Shown here: positions 45,016 through 54,267 of the stretch, piece after piece | Layout of the letters: the number at the start of each line of letters is the position of its first letter | Position numbering within the stretch: position 1 is the stretch's first letter | Origin: Marinobacter fuscus | GTDB lineage: Bacteria > Pseudomonadota > Gammaproteobacteria > Pseudomonadales > Oleiphilaceae | NCBI RefSeq assembly: GCF_003007675.1 | Contig: NZ_PXNP01000004.1 | Coordinates: 1-64,000, forward strand | Length of the DNA: 64,000 nucleotides | Direction of reading: 5' to 3' | The notes under the pieces: model-generated | Told to the model about the DNA's origin: nothing | The model's input: only the letters and a program-made list of their open reading frames with translations | Database searches by the model: none | Made by a program: the position numbers and the translations under genes

Positions 45016-45731
45016 AACTGGCGGTTATGCAGCCCTATTTCTTTCCGTATCCGGGCTATTTTCAGCTGATGGCTCACGCGGACACCTGGGTTGTGTTTGA
45101 TCATTGCCAGTTTGTGAACAAGGGGTGGGTCAATCGCAATCGTGTTTTGCACCCCAATCCGGAGAAAGGGTGGCAGTACATCACCGTACCCCTGAGCAAA
45201 AGGGGGCGTTTCGATTTCATTGATGACATTGAGATTGACGACAGCAGTGACTGGCGTAAAAGCCTCACAGGTAAGCTGGTTCACTATCGTCGTGCGCCGA
45301 ACTTTCGGAAAACCATGTCGGTTTTTGAATCAGCCATCGGGACGCCCAACGCTGTCCTGTCCAGATTTCTGACCCACAGTCTCCGGGTGCTGGCTGATCA
45401 TCTTGGCATCAATACAAAGATCGTGGTGTATTCTGAGCTGGACCTGGGGATCGATCAGGTCGCCCATTCCGGGGAGTGGGCGCTCAAGATCGCCAAGGCC
45501 ATGGGGGCGGAGCACTACATTAACCCAATGGGGGGGCAGGCTCTGTTTGAGCCTGCGCAGTTCCGTGAGGCGGGCATTGGTCTCTCCTTTATGGAATCGA
45601 TTATTCGCCCGTACGGCCAGAATGGCTACGATTATGTTCCGAACCTGTCCATCCTCGACGCCTTGATGTGGTGTGATGAGGAGACGCTGCGAGACATATT
45701 GCTGAACGACTTCACCCTACACCCAGCCTGA
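45012..45731 (+). CDS. WbqC family protein
   Basis: A 239-residue protein that matches the WbqC family from end to end: MQPYFFPYPGYFQLM at 5-19, FDHCQFVNKGWVNRNR at 30-45, WQYITVPLSKRG, then SELDLGIDQ, HYINPMGGQALF near 168 and PNLSILDALMW near 215. WbqC proteins occur in O-antigen and flagellin sugar clusters and are thought to act on amino groups of sugars, perhaps by acylation; the reaction is not firmly known. Translational coupling to the VioA-like gene (ATGA overlap) suggests that it modifies the new amino sugar. Confidence 0.85.
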   Translation: MKLAVMQPYFFPYPGYFQLMAHADTWVVFDHCQFVNKGWVNRNRVLHPNPEKGWQYITVPLSKRGRFDFIDDIEIDDSSDWRKSLTGKLVHYRRAPNFRKTMSVFESAIGTPNAVLSRFLTHSLRVLADHLGINTKIVVYSELDLGIDQVAHSGEWALKIAKAMGAEHYINPMGGQALFEPAQFREAGIGLSFMESIIRPYGQNGYDYVPNLSILDALMWCDEETLRDILLNDFTLHPA

Positions 45732-45740
45732 GTGTCAGTG

Positions 45741-46433
45741 ATGAGTGACGATTATCTGCACAAGGAATACCCGAAACAGTTTGATCGCGACGCGTTCTGG
45801 CAACAGATCAAGCGGACGGTGAATGGCAAGCCTGTCAGTGAGCAGGATATTCAGATGATCGTGGATCAGATATCGGGGGCGCTGCGGTTTCGGCCTGGCG
45901 ACGTTCTCCTCGACCTGGGATGTGGAAACGCTGCACTGGCCAGCTACCTGTTTGATTCGATATCAGAATATCATGGCGTAGATTTTTCGGAGTACCTGGT
46001 TGGTGTGGCCCGGGAGTTCTTTTCGATACCGGGCAAAACGCATTTCTATTGTGGGGATGCGGTAGAGGCGACCCTTGAGTTTCCTGAGGCTTCCCGAATT
46101 ACGCAGGTGCTCGTCTACGGCGTGATCTCTTATCTTTCCGCTGACTCAGTGAGCACGCTGTTGAAGACCATCGGGAGTCAGTACGGCGCCTGTGAGCGAA
46201 TCTTTATCGGCAATGTGCCGGATAAAAAGAAGGCTGCTGATTTCTTCCAGCGGCGCAATGTTGTGGATTACCGGTTGGACGACCCGCAGTCACCAATTGG
46301 GGTCTGGTGGCGCGCGGACGAGTTCGTTGTCCTGGGCGAAGCATGCGGTTTTAACGTGGACATCATGACGATGCCGAATGATTTTTACGGCGCCGGCTAC
46401 CGATTCGATGTGCTTATGACGAGGCCAGTCTGA
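45741..46433 (+). CDS. SAM-dependent methyltransferase
   Basis: About 230 residues with a class I methyltransferase fold: motif I LLDLGCGNAALASYLF near 55-70, YHGVDFSEYLVGVAREFF as the acidic-loop region, and ITQVLVYGVISYLS. It lies in the middle of the sugar-modification operon, so O- or N-methylation of the flagellin glycan is likely, comparable to VioM in P. syringae. The start is either ATG 45741 or an in-frame GTG at 45732 directly after the upstream stop; neither has a strong ribosome site, which fits coupled translation. The stop overlaps the next ATG (TGATG). Confidence 0.8.
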   Translation: MSDDYLHKEYPKQFDRDAFWQQIKRTVNGKPVSEQDIQMIVDQISGALRFRPGDVLLDLGCGNAALASYLFDSISEYHGVDFSEYLVGVAREFFSIPGKTHFYCGDAVEATLEFPEASRITQVLVYGVISYLSADSVSTLLKTIGSQYGACERIFIGNVPDKKKAADFFQRRNVVDYRLDDPQSPIGVWWRADEFVVLGEACGFNVDIMTMPNDFYGAGYRFDVLMTRPV

Positions 46434-47575
46434 TGTCTTCGACAGGCTTCCTCTCAACATCCAACCTTTACGAGCCTGAGAAAGAGCGCATTCTGAGGTA
46501 TATAGATCAGTGGCTCGAAAACGGTGGGGAAAGGAGTCCGGGTTGGTTAGTGTCGTTACTTGAGAAACGTCTCTGTGAGTACCATCAGGCTGAACACTGC
46601 GTGGCCATGTCCACGGGATTCTGGTCATTGGTGGCGAGCTTGCGGTTAAGTGCCCTTGATGCTCCAGAGGTTATTATCCCGTCGTTTACCTACCGCCGGC
46701 TGGCAGATGTTGTGTTCTGGGCCGGTAAGGTTCCCCGTTTCGTGGACATTGATGAGTCCACGCTGGCAATCTCTCCCGAGTCAGTTGAGCGGGCTATTGG
46801 ATCAAACACCGCAGCCATCCTTGCGGTTCATCCTATCGTGAATTGTTGCGATGTTTCGCGACTGACAGAGATTGCAGCGAAATATGCCGTGCCAATGGTC
46901 ATCGATGCCGTGGAGTCCGTTCACGAAACCTGGCAGGGAAAACGCGTAGGGTCTTTTGATGTGCCCGAAGTGTTCTCGTTACACGCGAGCAAGCTGATCA
47001 ATGGATTGGAGGGCGGCTACGTGTGTGTGAACGACAGTGCCTATGCAGGCAGGCTTCGTGATTTCAGATCCCGCGACAAAAGTAACGCCCGACGTCTGAA
47101 ACCCGGGCACTGGCTCGCTTCGGACATGCCGGATATCCATGCTGCTTTTGCCCTTGCCGGACTGGACGAAATAGAAGAAAACGTCCGCCACAACCGCAAG
47201 ATTTACCGGGCGTATCAAAGAGAGCTCAAAGGGGTTGCTGGTATCCGGCTTCTCGCGTTTGATGAGGCTCAGCAAACGTCATTCAAAAATATTGTTGTTG
47301 AGGTTCCAGGCGTGAGCGGGGAAGGGAGAGACCGCATTGTGCGGAATCTGAATCAGGCTGACGTTCTGGCCCGGGCCCACTATTCACCGCCGCTTCATAT
47401 CAAAAGCCATGAGTACCCGGTTTTGTGCCCGGAGTCTCTTCCCGCAACCGAACATGCTGCCCGGGCATTGCTCAATCTACCCTGTGGCTTCAGAGTCTCT
47501 GAAGCGGATGTGACGCTTGTCGTCGCCATGATCAAGTCTCTACTATCGTATGTCCCCGGGAGTTGTGATGGCTGA
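46433..47575 (+). CDS. DegT/DnrJ/EryC1-family aminotransferase-like protein
   Basis: A 380-residue protein of the DegT fold. The PLP-linking lysine is present as Lys187 in FSLHASKLINGLEGG, and the cofactor Asp is Asp158 in MVIDAVES, so it is probably active as an aminotransferase or dehydratase-type enzyme. The substrate is unknown. Where VioA-type enzymes have HCYG, this one has VHPIVNCCD, so it belongs to a different subgroup from the gene at 43849. Its 3' end overlaps the next gene by 8 bases. Confidence 0.8.
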   Translation: MSSTGFLSTSNLYEPEKERILRYIDQWLENGGERSPGWLVSLLEKRLCEYHQAEHCVAMSTGFWSLVASLRLSALDAPEVIIPSFTYRRLADVVFWAGKVPRFVDIDESTLAISPESVERAIGSNTAAILAVHPIVNCCDVSRLTEIAAKYAVPMVIDAVESVHETWQGKRVGSFDVPEVFSLHASKLINGLEGGYVCVNDSAYAGRLRDFRSRDKSNARRLKPGHWLASDMPDIHAAFALAGLDEIEENVRHNRKIYRAYQRELKGVAGIRLLAFDEAQQTSFKNIVVEVPGVSGEGRDRIVRNLNQADVLARAHYSPPLHIKSHEYPVLCPESLPATEHAARALLNLPCGFRVSEADVTLVVAMIKSLLSYVPGSCDG

Positions 47576-48209
47576 ATACAATGCCCGTAAAGTGGTTTCC
47601 GATATTCTGGCCAACCGCTATTTTACGAACCATGGGCCTCTTGTCCGTGCACTGGAGCAGACACTGGAAGAACACATGGGGGCCCGGCACGCGGTGTTGG
47701 TCGGAAGCCTGGAGCTGGGGCTTCTGGTGGCCCTGATTGCGTTGCGAACAAGGCAGCATTCACGCCTGGTCTATTACCCCGGGGATGACGATCCGTGCCT
47801 GGTACACGTAGGGGCATTCAGTGGTCTTTCGGTTCATCCTCTGGATACTCCCGACAGTGTTGTTCAGGACACCGATGTCCTGTTTCGGACACTCAGGGAG
47901 GAACGCGACTTGAACTGTGCAGCGGTTGGTCAGGGCCAGCAGCAGCTTGTCGTCCATTATCCGGACTGGTCAAGCGCCCGCCCGGAGCAGGGGGTTTCCG
48001 ATGGCTTTCCTGAGCCAGTCCTGCTGAAGTTACCAACAAGGCACGGTGGCGCGGTATTACTGTTTAATTCTGACGAGCTCGCGGCGAGAGCCCGCAACGT
48101 TCGTAGCAGTTACGGTGTTCGTAAACAGGTACCGGTGTTTGTCACTTGCAACGGTCGGTATTCGGAGGCTCAGGCTGGAGCGGTGTTGGGATTTTTGCGC
48201 CGCCTATAA
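47568..48209 (+). CDS. short DegT-like protein lacking the PLP lysine
   Basis: A 213-residue protein, about half the length of a DegT enzyme. The N-terminus (ANRYFTNHGPLVRALEQTLEEHMGARHAVLVGSLELGLLVAL) and C-terminus (NGRYSEAQAGAVLGFLRRL) follow the family, but the middle is compressed. At the position of the PLP lysine (HATK..EGG in the VioA-like protein) it reads LPTRHGGAVLLF, with Arg158 in place of lysine. It is therefore unlikely to do PLP chemistry and may be a pseudo-enzyme subunit of the full-length DegT protein encoded just upstream. ATG 47568 is chosen because of GGGAG 5 bases ahead. The frame is intact, with no sign of decay. Confidence 0.7.
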   Translation: MAEYNARKVVSDILANRYFTNHGPLVRALEQTLEEHMGARHAVLVGSLELGLLVALIALRTRQHSRLVYYPGDDDPCLVHVGAFSGLSVHPLDTPDSVVQDTDVLFRTLREERDLNCAAVGQGQQQLVVHYPDWSSARPEQGVSDGFPEPVLLKLPTRHGGAVLLFNSDELAARARNVRSSYGVRKQVPVFVTCNGRYSEAQAGAVLGFLRRL

Positions 48210-48254
48210 TTGCTCGTTGATTGGTTTTAAGCATCAAAAATAATCGAGAGACTT

Positions 48255-51200
48255 ATGAATCACCCCTATTATATTCTGGCGCCTGATTTCACGGCTACTT
48301 CCGCAGGAGTTCAGGTTTTGTACGAGCTCTGTATACGTCTTAACGAGATTGGTTTAGATGCATATATAGTTGGTTCGAAGGTCACAATAGATCAGCAAAT
48401 AGCACCAATCATTTCAGATGATGTAATTCTGAAGCATAGAAAAGAAGGGAAGTTTCCGATTGCAGTCTATCCGGAAATAGTTTCTGGTAATCCCCTGAAC
48501 GAGAATGTTTGTGTTCGTTATATGTTGAATAAAGAGGGTGTTATAAGTGGCTCAAAAATGGCTGCCTCAGAATCTGATTTATTCTTCTTCTATAGTGAGC
48601 AGTTTATGGAGGGACAATCTGATTCGGGAGAGAAGCTAAAGATTCCTGTAATTGATACGAGCATTTTTTGTCCGCCTGAAGATGACAATCGATTCCGGAA
48701 GCTTCTATATCTGAATAGGTTTCCTGTAGATAAGGTCGAATTTGAAAGTCTGCCTAGTGATATTGAAGTTTTGTCGATGAGCCAGCCCTTAAGTCATCCG
48801 GAGCTGGCAAAGAAATTCCAAGAAGCTCTAGTGATATACTCGTACGAATACTCCACTACCTGCACTATGGCAATGCTTTGTGGTTGTCCATTGGTTGTAA
48901 AAGGTTATGAGTCGGGAAATAGGTATGGTTTCACCGAACAAAGCCTCTTTGCATACGAGGGACTTGGGTTTGCTTTTTCTGATGACTCGGAGAGCCTTGA
49001 TAAAGCAAGGCGTGGTCTAGTCCAATTTCGTGAGAATCGTCTAAGGCAAGACGAGGAGTCTGATCTTCAACTCAAACGATTTGTTGAAGTTACGCAAAGA
49101 GCCGCTGAGGAAAAGGCGCATGAGCAAACTAGTCCCCTAGAACATTGGATAGAGGGACGCATCCCGTCACAGGTGCAGCGCCAAATGCTCACCTCCAGGC
49201 TTGCCAGCCATTCTGCTATTTGTATCATAGTTATGGATACTCAGTCTGAAAGCAAATCATTAAGTGCTTTTGTTGAGTCTTATCTTGCTACGAAGAATTT
49301 GTTGCCGAATCTTTCGTGTTTTGTTCTTACGGATAGAACCAATACTTATCAAAGTTACGACTTCCCTGATCTCAAGATACGTTCACTTGATGAGGTAGGG
49401 AGCGCTGGCTCAGTCAAATTGGTCTTGGAAGAGTCTGATGCGAGCTGGTTTACCATCATTGATTCAGGAATTGCTATAGTCCCTCACGGGTTATTAACCT
49501 TTGCTTTGGAGCTGCAATCTGCCCCGGATACTTGCTTTTCAGTGTATGGCGACGAGCTTATAACCGGCGAGAACGGCGTTAGGGGTGCCATACTGCGCCC
49601 TGACTTCAATCTTGACATGCTCTTAAGTCACCCATCTGTGATGACAAGGCATTGGTTTTTCCGAAAGGAGGTGTTTTCACTTTTTGGTGGTTTTGACGAA
49701 TCTCTGAATACAGCATTTGAGTTCGATCTTATTTTACGAATTCTTGAGCAGTCTGGCTTTGGCGCTTTTGGCCACGTGGCAGAGCCTGTGTTGTTCGTTA
49801 AAACTGAAGAGAGCTGGTTTATCGCAGAGGAGGGGCGTGAGGTTGTTCTCAATCATTTAAAGCGTAGGGGGTATCACTCCGCAGCAATATCTCAGGGTCG
49901 TGCGCCGGCTACTTATAACATCGACTATGGTCACGTCGGTTCGCCTTCTGTCTCAATTATTGTAGTTATGAAAGACCAGTTGTCTCTTCTCCAGGCTTGC
50001 GTTGAGTCTATTTTTGATAAAACCGATTACGCCAATTATGAGCTATTGATATTTGATAACGGTAGTCAAACTCCGGAGGCAAACGCTTGGCTTAATGGTC
50101 TCGAAGGTCTTGGAGTGTCCAATATTCGAGTGTTTAGAAGTGTCAAGACATTGGATAGGCACGTAGCCGTCAACCAGGTCGTCGGAGATGCGCGCGGAGA
50201 GTACCTACTGTTCTTGAGTGCGGATATCGGAATCGTTCAAAAAGATTGGCTGAATCTTCTTCTCAACCATGCTCTGCGGCCGGAGGTTGGCATTGTTGGA
50301 GCGAAGTTGTTAACGAAAGAAGGTCGAACTGAGTCAGGTGCGCTGGTAGCTGGTCTCACTGACGTTTCAGGTACCACCTTTGCCGAAAGTAATGCGAACG
50401 ATGCAGGCTACATGAATCGCTTGCAGATTGATCAAAGCTGCTGCCTCGTTTCTGCGGATTGTATGGTGCTCGAAAAGGAATTGTTTGTGGGGCTCGGCGG
50501 TTTTGATGGCTCATTGCCAGATAGCTTGGCTGAGGCCGATTTTTGTTTGCGTGTTTCACAAGCCGGGCGGTTGAACATCTGGAGCCCACGAGCTTTGGTG
50601 ATGAGGCTTTCAGTTTCCTCGGGGGAAGAGGTGCAGTCTGAGGAGTCCTCTGCCGGAGGTGTTCAGTATTCCCGAGCCACAGAGATTGTCTATGACCGCT
50701 GGCTTCCTCAAATGGCTCATGATCCGTCTTATAATCGTAACCTCTCTTTGTCAGGAGCGGGTTTTGAGGTTGAACAGCGAATCGATCTGAGTTGGCAGCC
50801 TCAGAAATTGTTGGATCAAAAGACAATCTTAGTTTATCCGGCGGACCAGTGGGGGTGCGGACACTACAGGATGATGCAGCCCATAGAGGCGATGAAGACC
50901 CAAGGGGTAGCCGGAGGTATGATTGCCTGGCAATGGCTGACCGTCCCCGAGATGGCAAGGTTGGAGCCTGATGCTTGTGTTTTCCAGCGGCAGATTACGG
51001 ATGAAGCCGTAGCTAATATGAAGCGAGCCCGTCATATTCTGAAAAAACCGGTAGTTTATGAGCTGGATGACTATTTGCCCAACCTGCCTCTGAAAAGCGC
51101 CTATCGTAAGAATATGCCGAGGGATATTCTCAAGTCCCTGAGACGGTCTCTAAAACACGTAGATCGATTTGTAGTGTCTACTCATCCGTTAGCTGAAGCC

Positions 51201-51803
51201 TTTAAAGGGATTCATTCAGATATCCGCGTTGTAGAAAACCGCTTGCCGGTTGAATGGTGGGAGGGCTTGACGTCTAAGAGGTGCCAGTCAGAGAAACCGC
51301 GAGTAGGTTGGGCTGGTGGTATTGGGCATACCGGCGATCTTGAGTTGGTGGAGGCGGTTGTTCGCGATTTGGCTGACGAGATCGATTGGATTTTCTTTGG
51401 AATGTGCCCAGACGTACTTCGCCCCTACGTTAAAGAAGTGCATGAAGGAGTTGATATCACTCTCTATTCGCAGAAGCTAGCCTCAATGAATCTTGATCTT
51501 GCGATTGCCCCGCTCGAAGACAACCTTTTCAATAGATGTAAAAGTAATCTCAGGTTGTTGGAATATGGCGCGTGCGGCTTCCCGGTCGTTTGTAGTGACG
51601 TGGAGCCTTACCGCGAGCATGATCTCCCTGTTACCAGAGTCAAGAACCGTTACAAAGACTGGGTGGATGCGATCAGAATGCATTTGAGTGATCCGAGAGC
51701 TTCAGTCCGGCAAGGTGATGATCTTAAAAAGGTGGTATGCAGAGATTGGATGCTGGAAGGGGAAAATCTGCAGCAATGGTTAGATGTTTGGACAAAATTT
51801 TAA
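48255..51803 (+). CDS. giant multidomain glycosyltransferase (GT2-GT2-GT4 type), probable flagellin glycosyltransferase
   Basis: An 1182-residue cytoplasmic protein. About 1-300 is a GT4-like or unassigned region (LAPDFTATSAGVQVLYEL). About 325-560 is GT2-like with SVYGDELITGENG, RPDFNLDMLLSH and FGGFDESLNTAFEFDLILR. About 565-800 is a second GT2 unit with VSIIVVMKDQLSLLQACVES, FDNGSQ and LFLSADIGI. About 857-1180 is a GT4-like unit (VYPADQWGCGHYRMMQP). Large transferases of this architecture attach sugars to flagellin in pseudomonads. The first about 1 kb is clearly richer in A+T than surrounding genes, with ATA and AGA codons, which suggests foreign origin. It directly precedes the second flagellin gene. 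Confidence 0.8.
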   Translation: MNHPYYILAPDFTATSAGVQVLYELCIRLNEIGLDAYIVGSKVTIDQQIAPIISDDVILKHRKEGKFPIAVYPEIVSGNPLNENVCVRYMLNKEGVISGSKMAASESDLFFFYSEQFMEGQSDSGEKLKIPVIDTSIFCPPEDDNRFRKLLYLNRFPVDKVEFESLPSDIEVLSMSQPLSHPELAKKFQEALVIYSYEYSTTCTMAMLCGCPLVVKGYESGNRYGFTEQSLFAYEGLGFAFSDDSESLDKARRGLVQFRENRLRQDEESDLQLKRFVEVTQRAAEEKAHEQTSPLEHWIEGRIPSQVQRQMLTSRLASHSAICIIVMDTQSESKSLSAFVESYLATKNLLPNLSCFVLTDRTNTYQSYDFPDLKIRSLDEVGSAGSVKLVLEESDASWFTIIDSGIAIVPHGLLTFALELQSAPDTCFSVYGDELITGENGVRGAILRPDFNLDMLLSHPSVMTRHWFFRKEVFSLFGGFDESLNTAFEFDLILRILEQSGFGAFGHVAEPVLFVKTEESWFIAEEGREVVLNHLKRRGYHSAAISQGRAPATYNIDYGHVGSPSVSIIVVMKDQLSLLQACVESIFDKTDYANYELLIFDNGSQTPEANAWLNGLEGLGVSNIRVFRSVKTLDRHVAVNQVVGDARGEYLLFLSADIGIVQKDWLNLLLNHALRPEVGIVGAKLLTKEGRTESGALVAGLTDVSGTTFAESNANDAGYMNRLQIDQSCCLVSADCMVLEKELFVGLGGFDGSLPDSLAEADFCLRVSQAGRLNIWSPRALVMRLSVSSGEEVQSEESSAGGVQYSRATEIVYDRWLPQMAHDPSYNRNLSLSGAGFEVEQRIDLSWQPQKLLDQKTILVYPADQWGCGHYRMMQPIEAMKTQGVAGGMIAWQWLTVPEMARLEPDACVFQRQITDEAVANMKRARHILKKPVVYELDDYLPNLPLKSAYRKNMPRDILKSLRRSLKHVDRFVVSTHPLAEAFKGIHSDIRVVENRLPVEWWEGLTSKRCQSEKPRVGWAGGIGHTGDLELVEAVVRDLADEIDWIFFGMCPDVLRPYVKEVHEGVDITLYSQKLASMNLDLAIAPLEDNLFNRCKSNLRLLEYGACGFPVVCSDVEPYREHDLPVTRVKNRYKDWVDAIRMHLSDPRASVRQGDDLKKVVCRDWMLEGENLQQWLDVWTKF

Positions 51804-51842
51804 AGCTCTTACATTTTTTTACAAAAGGGGCAGAATTTTTCC

Positions 51843-51869
51843 TAAAGAGAGCCGGATGAGTGCCGTTAA
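51843..51869 (+). promoter_or_regulatory. sigma-28 (FliA) promoter of the second flagellin
   Basis: TAAA (51843-51846), 15 bases, then GCCGTTAA (51862-51869), against the consensus TAAA-N15-GCCGATAA. Only one mismatch in the -10 box. It lies 86 bases before the flagellin ATG. Confidence 0.85.
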
Positions 51870-51954
51870 GTGGAGTAACAGGGCGGCGCTCCAAACTTGA
51901 ATCGGGCGCCTGACCGTTTCAAGAGAAAACGACATCCGTCGAAGGAGAAGCATT

Positions 51955-53436
51955 ATGGCTCTCGGTATTAACACCAACGTTGCCTCATTGTCCGCTCAGA
52001 ACCAGCTGAACAAGTCTCAGAACCAATCTAACCAGGCTCTGGAGCGTTTGTCCTCAGGTCTGCGCATCAACTCTGCCAAAGATGACGCGGCTGGTCTGGC
52101 GATTTCCAACCGCTTCGAAGCTCAGATCCGTGGTTTGAACCAGGCAACCCGCAATGCCAACGACGGCATCTCTCTGGCGCAGACGGCTGAGGGTGCTCTT
52201 GGCGAATCAAGTAATATATTGCAGCGGGTTCGTGAACTGGCCGTCCAGTCTGCAAACGCCTCGAACTCCTCATCTGACCGGCAGGCGCTGCAAGACGAAG
52301 TAAACCAGCTGGTATCTGAGCTTGATCGAATTGCAACCACCACTAACTTTAACGGACAGAAGTTGTTCGACGGAACATTTGGTAACGCCCAGTTCCAGGT
52401 TGGTGCGAACGCGAATGAAACCATTAGTGCCTCAACATCAAATCTGAGAACGAACAGTTACGGTAATAACCAGGTCATTGCGCAAGGTGCGGATATCGTA
52501 GTTCAGGGCGCCGCGGATAATAATAATGTTACTGGCGGTACGCTGACAGTTAATGGTTCGGTTGGGTCGAAAGATATTACCGTAGCAGCTTCAGGCACGG
52601 CTCAGGATATAGCGGGTCAGATTAATGATGTGGCTGGCGAAACGGGCGTTTCTGCAACGGCCAAGACCGAGCTATCTCTGGGCTTTAGCGCAGCTGGAAG
52701 TTATTCACTCTCTTTGAAGGGTGAGAATGATACGGCCCAAGAGATTTCATTTACGCTGAGCGCGACAGAAGGTAAAGACGCCCTATCCAGCGCCGTTGCG
52801 GCGATCAATGATCAGTCTGCAAAAACGGGTATTACGGCTGAAGTGTCTGATGATGGTAAAAGCGTCGTTTTGGCAAACTCTACGGGTGTCGATATCCGTG
52901 TTGGTAACACCAACACTGTGAGTGACGGCGATGTGACAATCGATAAGAATTACCGTGACGATGCGGGTGAGCTACAAACAACTGGGACCCAGCGGACTTT
53001 GGCAACGAGTGCGGGAAATACCGAAGGTGTGAGTGTCAGCGGTTACTTGCAGCTTGATTCTGATAAATCGTTCTCAGTCGAATCTGCTTCATCGGCGGTT
53101 ACGGCCACTGCTTCCGAGATGAGAAAGCTGTCTGAAATTGATATCACCTCGTTTGAGAGTGCGACACAGGCTTTGCAAACGATTGATGCGTCTCTTAACA
53201 ACCTGAACTCCCAGCGCGCCAAGTTCGGTGCAATCCAGAGCCGCTTCGAAAGCACCATCTCCAACCTGGAGTCCACCAGCACTAACCTGAGCGCCGCTCA
53301 GAGCCGGATTCTGGACGCGGATTTCGCGTCTGAGACAGCCAAGCTGTCCAAGGCCCAGGTGCTGCAGCAGGCCGGTATCTCCGTCCTGGCTCAGGCGAAC
53401 GCCCGTCCTCAGCAGGTTCTGTCTCTGCTGCAGTAA
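51955..53436 (+). CDS. fliC: flagellin (second copy, plus strand)
   Basis: A 493-residue flagellin with conserved ends: [17 protein letters not shown] and [24 protein letters not shown] at the N-terminus, and [27 protein letters not shown] plus [14 protein letters not shown] at the C-terminus. The central 160-390 region is Ser/Thr/Asn/Gly-rich and unlike that of the flagellin at 42066. It has a near-consensus sigma-28 promoter and an AAGGAGAAGC ribosome site. It heads the fliC-flaG-fliD-fliS block, so it is probably the main late-class flagellin. Confidence 0.96.
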   Translation: MALGINTNVASLSAQNQLNKSQNQSNQALERLSSGLRINSAKDDAAGLAISNRFEAQIRGLNQATRNANDGISLAQTAEGALGESSNILQRVRELAVQSANASNSSSDRQALQDEVNQLVSELDRIATTTNFNGQKLFDGTFGNAQFQVGANANETISASTSNLRTNSYGNNQVIAQGADIVVQGAADNNNVTGGTLTVNGSVGSKDITVAASGTAQDIAGQINDVAGETGVSATAKTELSLGFSAAGSYSLSLKGENDTAQEISFTLSATEGKDALSSAVAAINDQSAKTGITAEVSDDGKSVVLANSTGVDIRVGNTNTVSDGDVTIDKNYRDDAGELQTTGTQRTLATSAGNTEGVSVSGYLQLDSDKSFSVESASSAVTATASEMRKLSEIDITSFESATQALQTIDASLNNLNSQRAKFGAIQSRFESTISNLESTSTNLSAAQSRILDADFASETAKLSKAQVLQQAGISVLAQANARPQQVLSLLQ

Positions 53437-53452
53437 GGGCTTGGCGGTAATG

Positions 53453-53477
53453 GCCGGAACCTTCGGGTTCCGGCTTT
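53453..53477 (+). terminator. hairpin after the second flagellin gene
   Basis: GCCGGAACC (53453-53461) and GGTTCCGGC (53466-53474) flank a TTCG loop and are followed by TTTA. It probably attenuates read-through into flaG and protects the abundant flagellin message. Confidence 0.7.
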
Positions 53478-53507
53478 ACGCCGTTAGAAGAATAGCGAGG
53501 TAAAGCT

Positions 53508-53942
53508 ATGAATGACGTTAACCTGAATAACCCGGATCTCAAGCTTGTGCGCCCTGGTGCCCAGGCTCCGGCTAGGGCACTGTCGTCATCTCAGGCCGAG
53601 GGCGGAAAAGCCCCTGACCTTGCTGCTTCAGGTTCGAATGCTTCAGCCGTTCAGAGTCCGCAGGCAGCCGTTGAGGCGTCCAGAGCTGATAAGCTCCAGG
53701 CGCGCTCGGATACCCAGCGGGAAGAGTTGAATGGTGCGGTAAGCCAGTTGAACGATTTCGTGCAGAATGTGCAGCGCGATCTTCAGTTTGAGGTAGATAA
53801 CGAGATGGGGCAAACCATTGTAAAGGTGGTTGATCAGAGAACCCAGGAAGTTATTCGCCAGATTCCTGATGAAGTGGCAATGAGGTTGGCAGAAAAATTG
53901 CAGCAGGATGAACCGCTGACGTTGTTTAACATTAAAGTGTAA
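53508..53942 (+). CDS. flaG: FlaG family flagellar protein
   Basis: A 144-residue protein. The first about 70 residues are disordered and Ala/Ser-rich; the FlaG domain follows at about 80-144 with LNDFVQNVQRDLQFEVDNEMGQTIVKVVDQRTQEVIRQIPDEVAMRLAEKL. FlaG proteins influence filament length and lie between fliC and fliD in polar-flagellate gammaproteobacteria, as here. A GCGAGG-type ribosome site precedes the ATG. Confidence 0.92.
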   Translation: MNDVNLNNPDLKLVRPGAQAPARALSSSQAEGGKAPDLAASGSNASAVQSPQAAVEASRADKLQARSDTQREELNGAVSQLNDFVQNVQRDLQFEVDNEMGQTIVKVVDQRTQEVIRQIPDEVAMRLAEKLQQDEPLTLFNIKV

Positions 53943-53986
53943 ATACTTGCCGCTTTTAAAGCGGATGTCACTCAACGGTATTTCAG

Positions 53987-54020
53987 CACCGCCGCGCCCA
54001 CATCGGGTTCGGCGGTGTTT
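53987..54020 (+). terminator. hairpin after flaG
   Basis: CACCGCCG (53987-53994) pairs with CGGCGGTG (54010-54017) across a 15-base loop, followed by TTT. A moderate terminator candidate just ahead of a CT-rich repeat. Confidence 0.4.
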
Positions 54021-54039
54021 GTGGTTATGGGCGGTGGTT

Positions 54040-54155
54040 TTCCCCTCTCCCCCGACCCCTCTCCCGCAAGGGGAGAGGGGAGAAAACCCTGGTGAGGGGG
54101 AGTAGTAGGAGCCCCTCTCCCCTGGAGGGAGAGGGGTTGGGGAGAGGGGGTAGGA
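54040..54155. repeat. CT-rich palindrome pair (L and R) between flaG and fliD
   Basis: An L-type element (CCCCTCTCCCGCAAGGGG core, 54055-54080) and an R-type hairpin (CCCCTCTCCCCTGGAGGG core, 54113-54130, with GTTGGGGAGAGGGGG tail) in inverted orientation. It is the minimal form of the arrays around the DUF559 gene. Confidence 0.82.
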
Positions 54156-54199
54156 GTCACCCGTTTACCGCCCGTTACAAATCAGCGCTACAATTAAGG

Positions 54200-54226
54200 C
54201 AAAGTTTTGCCGCTTGCGGCCGATAA
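54200..54226 (+). promoter_or_regulatory. sigma-28 (FliA) promoter of fliD
   Basis: CAAAGTTT (54200-54207), 11 bases, GCCGATAA (54219-54226). This matches the FliA consensus TAAAGTTT-N11-GCCGATAA at 15 of 16 positions, 42 bases before the fliD start. Confidence 0.9.
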
Positions 54227-54267
54227 AGGTTTCAGTGAGTGATTCGCCCCCTTAAGGAGGCATGGTT

